This document shows positions 1 to 5,936 of a DNA stretch of 9,576 bases, piece after piece (position 1 is the first letter of the stretch; each line of letters starts with the position of its first letter). The notes beneath the pieces were generated by a model, which searched no databases, was not told where the DNA came from, and saw only the letters and a program-made list of their open reading frames with translations. Source of the stretch: Alphaproteobacteria bacterium (GTDB lineage: Bacteria; Pseudomonadota; Alphaproteobacteria; Rhodospirillales; Rhodospirillaceae); the NCBI GenBank assembly GCA_015228695.1, contig JADGDA010000083.1:1-9576 (forward strand), read 5' to 3'. A program made the position numbers and the translations under genes.

Positions 1-1915
1 CGAGGGCGCCTATGTCCGCTTTCCCCTGAAGGACCGCCCCCTGAAGGATTGCGACGAATCGGTCGAGGTGTTCACGACCCGGCCCGATACCCTGTTCGGA
101 GCCTCGTTCTGCGCCATTTCTCCCCAGCATCCCCTGGCCGCCGGATACGCCGCGCGCGATCCGGGGTTGAAGGACTTCATCGCCGCGTGCGACCGGATGG
201 GCGTCAGCGAGGCCGCGATCGAAACGGCAGAGAAAAAGGGCTACGCCACCGGCGCTTTCGTCCTTCACCCATTCATTCCGGGTGCGGAACTTCCCTTGTA
301 TGTCGCCAATTTCGTGCTGATGGAGTACGGGACCGGGGCTATTTTCGGCTGCCCGGCCCACGATCAGCGCGACATGGATTTCGCCCGCGCCCATGGGTTG
401 GAAGTGAGGCCGGTGGTGGCTCCAAGGGGAGTCGACGCCGACGGTTTCGCCAAGGACTTGGCCGCCGCCTCCGAGGCGTTCGCCGAGGACGGTGTTCTGA
501 TCCGCTCGGGTTTTCTCGACGGGTTGGGAGTCGCGGACGCCAAGCGGGCCGCCATCGAACGGCTGGCGGCGGACGGGACGGGACGGGGGTCCATCCAATA
601 CCGGCTCCGCGATTGGGGAGTGTCCCGTCAGCGGTACTGGGGATGCCCGATTCCCATCATCCACTGCGACTCCTGTGATGCGGTTCCGGTGCCCGAGGCC
701 GATCTTCCGGTTCTTCTCCCCGATGACGTGATCTTTGAGGGCGCGGGCAATCCCCTGGAACGCCACCCCACCTGGAAACACGTTCCCTGCCCGGTCTGCG
801 GCGCTCCGGCGCGGCGGGAGACCGACACCTTCGACACGTTCTTCGAGTCGTCCTGGTACTTCGCCCGCTATTGCTCCCCGAAGGACACCGGCGCCTTCGC
901 CCGCGCCGCCGTGGATGCCTGGCTGCCGGTGGATCAATATATCGGCGGAGTCGAGCACGCGGTTCTGCATCTCCTCTACGCCCGGTTCTTCACCCGCGCG
1001 CTGCGCGATTGCGGCTATTTGAGCGTGAGCGAGCCCTTTGCCGGTCTGTTCACCCAGGGGATGATCTGCCACGAGACCTATAAGGGTCCCCAGGGGGAAT
1101 GGCTTGAGCCGGAACGGGTCCGCCGGAACGACGACGGGGCGTGGGTCCGGGTGGAGGACGGCGCCCCGGTGACCCCCGGCCGCTCCGAAAAGATGAGCAA
1201 GTCGAAGAAAAACACCGTGGACCCCTCGCGGATCATCGAGTCCTATGGGGCCGACGCCGCGCGCCTGTTCATGCTGTCCGACAGCCCCCCCGACCGGGAC
1301 CTGGAATGGAGCGACGCGGGCATCGACGGAGCTTGGCGTTTTCTCCATCGGCTGTGGCGTCTCGCCGCCCAGCCCGCGCTTCCCCTTCCTCCCGCCGACG
1401 CGCCCGAGCCCACCTCCCTGGGCCGGTCGGCCGCGTCGCTCCGGCGTTCCGCCCACAAGACCATCGCCGCCGTGACTGAGGACCTGGAAAAGCTGCGGTT
1501 CAATACCGCGGTGGCGCGACTCCGGGAATTGGCCAATGCCCTGGGCGACCTCGATCCGGCCGACGACGGCGCGGCGTGGGTTTACCGGTTTTCCCTCGAT
1601 GCCCTTCTCCGGCTGATCGCGCCGATGACCCCCCATGTCGCCGAGGAAATGTCGCGCCTTCTCGGAAACGGGGGATTGATCGCGCAATCGCCCTGGCCCG
1701 AGGCGGACCCGGCCTTGCTGGTGGACGACACGGTCACGGTCGCGGTGCAGGTCAACGGCAAACTGCGGGGCACCATCGACCTTCCGGCCGGAGCGTCCAG
1801 GGAAACGGCGGAGGCCGCCGCCTTGAGCCTTCCCGCGATTCAGGCCCTGGCCGCCGGAAAGACCATCCGGAAAGTCGTCGTCGTGCCCGATCGGATCGTC
1901 AATGTCGTCCTCTAG
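1..1915 (+). CDS. leuS: Leucyl-tRNA synthetase, 3' part (5' end outside window)
   Basis: Cytoplasmic class I aminoacyl-tRNA synthetase that charges tRNA-Leu with leucine and hydrolyses mischarged products. The frame is open from the left edge (first full codon at base 2) and encodes 637 residues. Bacterial LeuRS usually has about 860, so some 220-230 N-terminal residues, including the HIGH motif, lie outside. Visible in order: the CP1 editing-site motif TTRPDT (bases 74-91) and HDQRD (359-373), which carries the editing aspartate; a WGVSRQRYWGCPIP segment; two Cys pairs of a zinc-binding insertion (CDSC near 664, CPVC near 787); the catalytic KMSKS loop (1190-1204); an anticodon-binding helical domain; and the LeuRS C-terminal domain with VQVNGKLRG, ending VVVPDRIVNVVL. 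Editing and synthetic motifs look intact. Its last 14 nt overlap lptE, the usual neighbour in proteobacteria, which suggests one transcript with lptE and holA. Confidence 0.97.
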   Translation, partial: EGAYVRFPLKDRPLKDCDESVEVFTTRPDTLFGASFCAISPQHPLAAGYAARDPGLKDFIAACDRMGVSEAAIETAEKKGYATGAFVLHPFIPGAELPLYVANFVLMEYGTGAIFGCPAHDQRDMDFARAHGLEVRPVVAPRGVDADGFAKDLAAASEAFAEDGVLIRSGFLDGLGVADAKRAAIERLAADGTGRGSIQYRLRDWGVSRQRYWGCPIPIIHCDSCDAVPVPEADLPVLLPDDVIFEGAGNPLERHPTWKHVPCPVCGAPARRETDTFDTFFESSWYFARYCSPKDTGAFARAAVDAWLPVDQYIGGVEHAVLHLLYARFFTRALRDCGYLSVSEPFAGLFTQGMICHETYKGPQGEWLEPERVRRNDDGAWVRVEDGAPVTPGRSEKMSKSKKNTVDPSRIIESYGADAARLFMLSDSPPDRDLEWSDAGIDGAWRFLHRLWRLAAQPALPLPPADAPEPTSLGRSAASLRRSAHKTIAAVTEDLEKLRFNTAVARLRELANALGDLDPADDGAAWVYRFSLDALLRLIAPMTPHVAEEMSRLLGNGGLIAQSPWPEADPALLVDDTVTVAVQVNGKLRGTIDLPAGASRETAEAAALSLPAIQALAAGKTIRKVVVVPDRIVNVVL

Positions 1916-2465
1916 GCTTTTCGTCCTTGGGCTCGCCGCCCCTCTTCTGCTGACGGGGACCCTGGCCGGGTGCGGGTTCCAACCCCTTTACGGGCGCAAC
2001 GCCGCCGAATACGGAGGGACCGTCCCGGATCAGTTGGCCCAGGTGCGGATCGAGCCGGTCGGCGACCGCGCCGGCGTTCTGTTGCGCAATCATCTCCATG
2101 ACCGCATGGCTCCGCGCGGGCCGGCCGATGTCTATCGCTATGAACTCGAAATAACCCTGTCCAACAGCAGCCAAAGCACGATCCTGCGCAAGGACGCCAC
2201 CGCGACCCGCGCTAATCTCACTCTGTCGGCCTCGTTCCGCCTGAAGACCCTGGACACGAAAAGACCCGTCGTCCTGGTCTCCGGCTCGTCCCAGTCCGTC
2301 GTCAGCTACGACATTCTCGACGCCCAGTTCGCCACCGTCATTTCCGAGAAAAACGCCCAGGATCGGGCGATTCGGGAAATTTCCAACGACATCGTCAACC
2401 GGTTGGCCCTTTATTTTTCCCATCCCACGATCGACCGGGCGACGTCGGTCCCGGATTTACCGTGA
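1902..2465 (+). CDS. lptE: LPS-assembly lipoprotein LptE
   Basis: Outer-membrane lipoprotein that plugs the LptD barrel and takes part in the last step of lipopolysaccharide export. The 187-residue product starts with a short basic N-terminus and a hydrophobic stretch (residues 6-21). A lipobox LAGC follows with the lipidated Cys at residue 24, then the characteristic CGFQPLYG found just after the cysteine in LptE proteins. The rest is mixed alpha/beta, including a serine-rich strand (TLSNSSQST) and a C-terminal helix DRAIREISNDIVNRLALYF, as expected for the family. Overall sequence conservation in LptE is low, so the call rests on the lipobox, CGFQPLYG, length and position between leuS and holA. 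The ATG lies inside leuS (14-nt overlap) with only a weak ribosome-binding site, so translational coupling is likely. Its TGA overlaps the holA GTG in the string GTGA. Confidence 0.93.
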   Translation: MSSSRLFVLGLAAPLLLTGTLAGCGFQPLYGRNAAEYGGTVPDQLAQVRIEPVGDRAGVLLRNHLHDRMAPRGPADVYRYELEITLSNSSQSTILRKDATATRANLTLSASFRLKTLDTKRPVVLVSGSSQSVVSYDILDAQFATVISEKNAQDRAIREISNDIVNRLALYFSHPTIDRATSVPDLP

Positions 2466-3496
2466 AGCTGAAAGCGTCTCTCCGGAAACTGGACCCCGGA
2501 ATTCGTCTGGCGGTGGTCTATGGACCCGACGAGGGACAGGTTCGCGAGGTTGCCGAACGGCTGGCCCGCTCGGTGGTTGAAGATCTGTCCGATCCGTTCC
2601 GGGTCGGCGATCTGTCCTGCGGGCTGCTCAAGGCCGATCCGGCGCGTCTCGCCGACGAGGCCGCCGCTCTGTCCCTGACCGGAGGACGGCGGCTGGTCCG
2701 GGTCCGCGATGCCGACGATTCCTTGACCCCTCTGTTCGAGCGGCTGCTATCCAAACCGCCGGGCGGTTCCCTGGTTCTGGCCCTGGCCGGGGACCTCGGC
2801 GCGCGATCCTCGTTGCGCAAACTGGCCGAGGCGGCGCCGGAGGCGGCGGCCGTTGCCTGTTACCAGGATGATGCGGGGACCCTGGGTGAGGTCATTTCCT
2901 CGACCCTGGCCTCCTTTGGCTTGACCGCCACGCCGGAGGCGCTGGCCTATCTTGCTGAGCGATTGGGGGGGGATCGTCTGCTGACCCGCCGGGAAATCGA
3001 GAAGCTGGCCCTGTTCGCCCAAGGACCTGGCAAGACGGCCGTGACCTTGGACGACGCGGTCGCCTGCGTCGGTGACAGCGCCGCCCTGACCCTCGACGAT
3101 TTGTGTCTGGCCGCCGCCGATGGCGATCTGGCGACCGTGGATCGCATTCTGGACCGTGCCCTGCGGGAAGGATCGTCGCCGATCGCGGTCCTCCGCGCCA
3201 TGAACCGCCACATGCAACGGCTTCACCTCGCGGCGGGCCAGGTCACCCTTGGGAAATCCGTCGATCAGGCGGTGGCCTCCCTGCGCCCCCCCGTCTTTTT
3301 CAAGCACGCGCCCCGGTTTCGGGCGCAGCTTCGTTTCTGGTCGCCGAGTCGGCTGGCCGCGGCCATGGGTCGGCTTCTGGACGCGGAACGGGATTGCAAG
3401 ACGACGGGCTTTCCCGCCGAGGCCCTGTGCGCCCGCGCCCTGATGGGCATCGCCGGCGCGGCGGCGCGGCGTTCTACGCCTCGGGATCGGGCCTGA
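2462..3496 (+). CDS. holA: DNA polymerase III subunit delta
   Basis: Clamp-loader subunit that opens the beta sliding clamp during chromosome replication. The 344-residue product has the family's normal length (about 340). The N-terminal AAA+-like domain begins with LAVVYGPDEGQ (YGPDEGQ at 20-26), which corresponds to the degenerate nucleotide-binding region; delta lacks a functional P-loop and none is seen. LSLTGGRRLVRVRDADD (about 69-85) and LRKLAEAAPEAAAV are also typical of the family, and the C-terminal helical collar includes ILDRALREGSSPIAVLRAMNRHMQRL. The GTG start overlaps the lptE stop by 4 nt (GTGA), which indicates termination-reinitiation; I see no strong Shine-Dalgarno. The 3' end runs 23 nt into the convergent parB. 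A run of eight G at 2965-2972 (codons for LGGD) sits mid-gene with the frame intact. Confidence 0.95.
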   Translation: MKLKASLRKLDPGIRLAVVYGPDEGQVREVAERLARSVVEDLSDPFRVGDLSCGLLKADPARLADEAAALSLTGGRRLVRVRDADDSLTPLFERLLSKPPGGSLVLALAGDLGARSSLRKLAEAAPEAAAVACYQDDAGTLGEVISSTLASFGLTATPEALAYLAERLGGDRLLTRREIEKLALFAQGPGKTAVTLDDAVACVGDSAALTLDDLCLAAADGDLATVDRILDRALREGSSPIAVLRAMNRHMQRLHLAAGQVTLGKSVDQAVASLRPPVFFKHAPRFRAQLRFWSPSRLAAAMGRLLDAERDCKTTGFPAEALCARALMGIAGAAARRSTPRDRA

Positions 3497-4511
3497 TACC
3501 GGAGTCGTCCGGTTCGGTTCCCAACAGCGGATCGAGATCCGAATCGAAGATAGAGAGGCCGTCATCGTCCGCGATGGCGGCGGAGTCGTCGTTATCTCCC
3601 TGGGCCGGTTCCCTGGTGTCCGTCGTTCTCGACGGCTGGGTGAGGCGATGCAGGAGATCGTCCAGTTGTTCGAGGGTCCGGTAGTGAATCGACAGATCGC
3701 CTTCCCGCCCGCTGAACTGAATCGTGACCCGCATGCCCAGCAGGTTGGACAGGTCCCGTTCCAGGGCGAGGGTGTCCGCGTCCTTATCCCGTTTTGGGTC
3801 CCGCTGGGACGTTTGCGGACGTCTTTCCTTGCCGCCGGTTTGCTGCGCCAGTTTTTCCGTCTGCCGGACGTTGAGTCCCCGCTCGACGACCTCGGCGGCC
3901 AACCGTTCCGAGTCGGCGCACCCGAGAAGGGCGCGGGCATGTCCGACGCTGAGGTCGCCCGCGTCCAACAAGGTTTTCACCGGTTGGGGAAGGGCCAGAA
4001 GGCGCATCATGTTGGCGACGTGGCTGCGGCTTTTTCCGACGGCCAGGGCGAGTTTTTCCTGGGTATGGGAGAATTCCTCTAACAAGCGGCGATATCCTTC
4101 CGCTTCCTCCAGGGGTGAGAGGTCCTGCCTTTGCAGATTCTCGACGAGGGCGACTTCCAGCGCCTCCTGGTCGGACAGGTCGCGGACGATGACCGGAACC
4201 TCGTGCAGGCTGGCTCCCTGGGCCGCGCGCCAGCGGCGTTCTCCGGCGATGATCTCGAACCGGCCCGGCTCGTCCTCCACCGGACGGACCAGAATGGGCT
4301 GGAGAATGCCGCGTTGACGCACCGACTCGATCAGGTCGGCGATCGCCTCCGCATCGAACGCATGCCGGGGCTGAAAACGGCCCGGCCGCAGGAATTCCAC
4401 CGGCACCAGACGCGAGGCTCCCTCCCGTGGAGCCACATCTTCCGTTTCCGTTTCCTCCCCGAGAAGCGACGACAGGCCCCGGCCCAGGGACTTCGGCTTT
4501 TCCTTGCTCAT
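3474..4511 (-). CDS. parB: Chromosome-partitioning protein ParB
   Basis: CTP-dependent DNA clamp that loads at parS and spreads on nearby DNA, and stimulates the ParA ATPase to segregate origins. The product has 345 residues. The N-terminal ParA-contact motif LGRGLSSLLGE is at 9-19. The ParB/Srx CTP-binding domain follows, with GERRWRA at 90-96 and ENLQRQDLSPLEEA at 124-137. A parS-binding helix-turn-helix (HTQEKLALAVGKSRSHVANMM region) lies at about 149-172, then a basic linker and the dimerisation domain at about 245-290, ending EQLDDLLHRL. Chromosomal ParBs usually stop near there; here an acidic 55-residue tail (291-345) continues. The ATG at 4511 was chosen because MSKEKPKSLGRGL is the normal N-terminus and it overlaps the parA stop as ATGA; an in-frame upstream extension to 4580 would lie within parA. 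The 3' end overlaps holA by 23 nt. Confidence 0.96.
   Translation of the reverse strand: MSKEKPKSLGRGLSSLLGEETETEDVAPREGASRLVPVEFLRPGRFQPRHAFDAEAIADLIESVRQRGILQPILVRPVEDEPGRFEIIAGERRWRAAQGASLHEVPVIVRDLSDQEALEVALVENLQRQDLSPLEEAEGYRRLLEEFSHTQEKLALAVGKSRSHVANMMRLLALPQPVKTLLDAGDLSVGHARALLGCADSERLAAEVVERGLNVRQTEKLAQQTGGKERRPQTSQRDPKRDKDADTLALERDLSNLLGMRVTIQFSGREGDLSIHYRTLEQLDDLLHRLTQPSRTTDTREPAQGDNDDSAAIADDDGLSIFDSDLDPLLGTEPDDSGIRPDPEA
3477..3641 (-). other. Acidic C-terminal extension of ParB (codons 291-345)
   Basis: This is the segment of parB after the dimerisation domain. It holds 13 Asp and 3 Glu against 3 Arg and no Lys, is rich in Ser, Pro and Gly, and looks disordered. Near its centre a hydrophobic-acidic stretch, GLSIFDSDLDPLLGTE (318-333), resembles a short binding motif. 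The last seven codons and the stop lie opposite holA codons. Function is unknown; a partner-binding peptide is an inference. Confidence 0.7.
3498..3513. repeat. Short inverted repeat just after the holA stop
   Basis: ACCGGA-GTCG-TCCGGT forms a perfect 6-bp stem with a 4-nt loop, one nucleotide beyond the holA TGA and inside the parB tail codons. It has no T-run on either strand, so it is not a standard intrinsic terminator. In DNA this rich in GC such a stem can arise by chance. It is the only hairpin I see at the convergence point. Confidence 0.25.
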
Positions 4512-5320
4512 GCGCAAACCCCGCGTTCCTGCCGCAACACCTCGCCGGCGAGATGCAGATAGGCCTGAGAGCCGGGACAACGCAGGTCATACAGCAGCAC
4601 CGGCTTGCCATGGGACGGAGCTTCCGATACACGCACGTTGCGCGGGATGACAGTGTTGTAAACCTTGTCGCCGAAAAAGCCGCGGACGTCCGAGGCCACC
4701 ATGTCGGACAGATTGTTGCGCTTGTCGAACATGGTCAGAACCACGCCCTGGATTTCCAGACCGGAATTGAAGGATTTGCGGACCCGCTCGATGGTCTTGA
4801 TCAGATGGCTGACCCCTTCCAGGGCGAAAAACTCGCATTGGAGGGGCACCAGAACCGCATGGGCCGCGACCAGAGCGTTCAGGGTGATGAGGCCGAGGGC
4901 GGGGGGGCAGTCGATCAGGACGTGATCATAGTCCGCCAACCGCTCCCACAGGGCGCCCCGCAGCCGGTATTCCCGTTTCCCCATCGAGACCAGCTCGATT
5001 TCCGCGCCGGCCAGATCGACTCCGGAAGGCACGATGTCCAGTCCGGGAACCGCCGTTCCCGCAACGGCCGCCTCGATCGGCGCTTCCCCCATCAGCACCT
5101 GATAGGACGTCACCGGACGCGCGGCGCGGCCGATTCCCAAGCCGGTGCTGGCGTTGCCCTGGGGGTCGAGGTCGATGATCAGAACCTTTTTCCGCACCGC
5201 CGCAAGGGCCGTGGCCAGATTGATCGCGGTCGTGGTCTTTCCCACTCCGCCCTTCTGGTTGGCGATGGCGATGATCCGGGGCCTCGGGGAGGTTGCCGAA
5301 GGGGGAGCTGCCTCAGTCAC
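4508..5320 (-). CDS. parA: Chromosome-partitioning ATPase ParA (Soj type)
   Basis: Deviant Walker-type ATPase that binds nucleoid DNA as an ATP dimer and moves ParB-parS complexes apart. The 270 residues contain the deviant Walker A KGGVGKTT at 23-30 (signature Lys23), the A' motif DLDPQGNAST at 50-59, and Walker B LIDCPP with Asp137. There is no N-terminal helix-turn-helix domain, which marks it as chromosomal rather than as a plasmid type Ia ParA. The GTG at 5320 is effectively forced: the same frame has a TGA two codons upstream (TGA ACG GTG), and the next Met is after the Walker motifs. It overlaps the rsmG stop by 8 nt and is followed by parB with an ATGA overlap. A good Shine-Dalgarno stands 7 nt upstream, the clearest in the window, so parA may be translated independently as well as by coupling. 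Confidence 0.97.
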   Translation of the reverse strand: MTEAAPPSATSPRPRIIAIANQKGGVGKTTTAINLATALAAVRKKVLIIDLDPQGNASTGLGIGRAARPVTSYQVLMGEAPIEAAVAGTAVPGLDIVPSGVDLAGAEIELVSMGKREYRLRGALWERLADYDHVLIDCPPALGLITLNALVAAHAVLVPLQCEFFALEGVSHLIKTIERVRKSFNSGLEIQGVVLTMFDKRNNLSDMVASDVRGFFGDKVYNTVIPRNVRVSEAPSHGKPVLLYDLRCPGSQAYLHLAGEVLRQERGVCA

Positions 5321-5936
5321 CGTTCATCTCCTTGATGCGCAACACGACGCCGGTCGGATGGGTCCGGCTCTGGATTTTGTCGAGGCACAGTGTCCACTGT
5401 TTACGGGCTTCGGTCAATTCCAGATCGACGTTTTCCCCTTTCAAAAACAGCCCCACAGCCGCTACATCTTGTAAGAACGGTTTTACAAGTCCCAACATTT
5501 TGTGCAGCGGCGCGAACGCCCGCGCGGTGACCGCATGAACCGCCCAGGGGGTCAGCCGTTCGAGCCGGACATTGTGGATCGTGACGGCAACCCCGATCTC
5601 CCGCGCCGCCTCCCGGAGGAAGGCGCATTTCCGCCCATCGCTTTCCACCAGATGGACGTCTTCGATGCCGAGCGCGGCCAGCACCAGACCGGGGAAACCG
5701 GCCCCGCTCCCGACATCGAGCACGGTCCGGGTCCCTTCCGGGAGCAGGGGGAGAAGCTGGGCCGAGTCGAGCATATGCCGCCGCCACAGATCGGGAAGGG
5801 TCTCCGGCCCCACCAGATTGATTGTCCGTTGCCATTTGTGCAGCAGGTCCGCATAACGACGCAACCGGTCAAGCGTTTCACGTGAAACACCGGTTTCCGT
5901 GCAAAAGGCCTGGGGCGTCATCGGCGGCAGGGTCAT
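5313..5936 (-). CDS. rsmG: 16S rRNA (guanine-N7) methyltransferase RsmG
   Basis: SAM-dependent enzyme that methylates N7 of G527 in 16S rRNA (E. coli numbering); the family was formerly called GidB. It has 207 residues, the normal length. Visible are the N-terminal helix with KWQRTINLVG (34-43), RRHMLDSAQLL (52-62), the SAM-binding loop VLDVGSGAGFPG (72-83), LVESDGRKCAFLREAAR (96-112) and GLFLKG (162-167). The ATG overlaps the mnmG stop as ATGA, with a GGAG about 12 nt upstream. Codons 17-21 (V-S-R-E-T) double as a parS site. The 3' third is unusual in base use: GC falls to 46 of 100 bases at 5401-5500, and it contains two perfect inverted repeats and a promoter-like match ahead of parA. The gene may therefore also carry regulatory information for parAB. 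Confidence 0.96.
   Translation of the reverse strand: MTLPPMTPQAFCTETGVSRETLDRLRRYADLLHKWQRTINLVGPETLPDLWRRHMLDSAQLLPLLPEGTRTVLDVGSGAGFPGLVLAALGIEDVHLVESDGRKCAFLREAAREIGVAVTIHNVRLERLTPWAVHAVTARAFAPLHKMLGLVKPFLQDVAAVGLFLKGENVDLELTEARKQWTLCLDKIQSRTHPTGVVLRIKEMNGD
5328..5333 (-). promoter_or_regulatory. Ribosome-binding site of parA
   Basis: AAGGAG on the - strand, 7 nt before the parA GTG and inside the last codons of rsmG. It supports the GTG start. Most other genes here show only weak Shine-Dalgarno sequences. Confidence 0.75.
5387..5400. repeat. Operator-like palindrome upstream of parA
   Basis: Perfect inverted repeat ACAGTG-TC-CACTGT (6-bp arms, 2-nt spacer) within rsmG codons. It overlaps the -10 region and spacer of the candidate parAB promoter. 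Its size and symmetry suit a dimeric DNA-binding protein or a small hairpin. Chance occurrence is possible. Confidence 0.4.
5389..5417 (-). promoter_or_regulatory. Candidate internal parAB promoter within rsmG
   Basis: TTGACC (5412-5417), a 5/6 match to a -35 box, is followed after 17 nt by GACACT (5389-5394), a poor 3/6 match to a -10 box. The match lies 69 nt upstream of the parA GTG, in a stretch of low GC for this window. The -10 element is weak, so this is a suggestion based on position, composition and the overlapping palindrome, not a confident promoter. Confidence 0.3.
5468..5489. repeat. Inverted repeat CTTGTAA-N8-TTACAAG inside rsmG
   Basis: Perfect 7-bp arms separated by 8 nt. On the + strand sequence the stem can extend to 9 bp with one G-T pair and a 4-nt loop. 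It covers rsmG codons 150-156 plus one base, in a stretch that uses codons rare for this genome (GTA, AAA, TTA), 148 nt upstream of the parA start. It could be an operator or an mRNA hairpin; the function is unknown. Confidence 0.45.
5874..5889. promoter_or_regulatory. parS: parS centromere-like site
   Basis: The - strand reads TGTTTCACGTGAAACG, which is 15 of 16 identical to the conserved bacterial parS TGTTTCACGTGAAACA, with the inner 14 bp a perfect palindrome. It lies in rsmG codons 16-21, about 1.4 kb from the parB start. ParB would load here and spread. It is the only good match I found in the window. Confidence 0.93.

Noticed and set aside
68..70. GTG as the start of the leuS coding region
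   Set aside because: The same frame is open to the left edge and reads as LeuRS sequence before this codon; the real start is outside the window.
2747..3940. A 397-codon open frame on the - strand opposite holA and overlapping parB out of frame
   Set aside because: Its translation is low-complexity and rich in Arg, Gly and Pro with no family motif, as expected of an alternative frame of GC-rich genes; holA and parB are clearly the real genes.
4512..4580. Longer ParB starting at 4580
   Set aside because: The 23 extra residues lie in the parA C-terminal codons and do not look like a ParB N-terminus; the ATG at 4511 overlaps the parA stop as ATGA and gives the expected MSKEKPKSLGRGL.
4427..5335. 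A 302-codon + strand open frame opposite parA and the parB 5' end
   Set aside because: It is antisense to two intact, motif-rich genes and has no recognisable domain or start signal.
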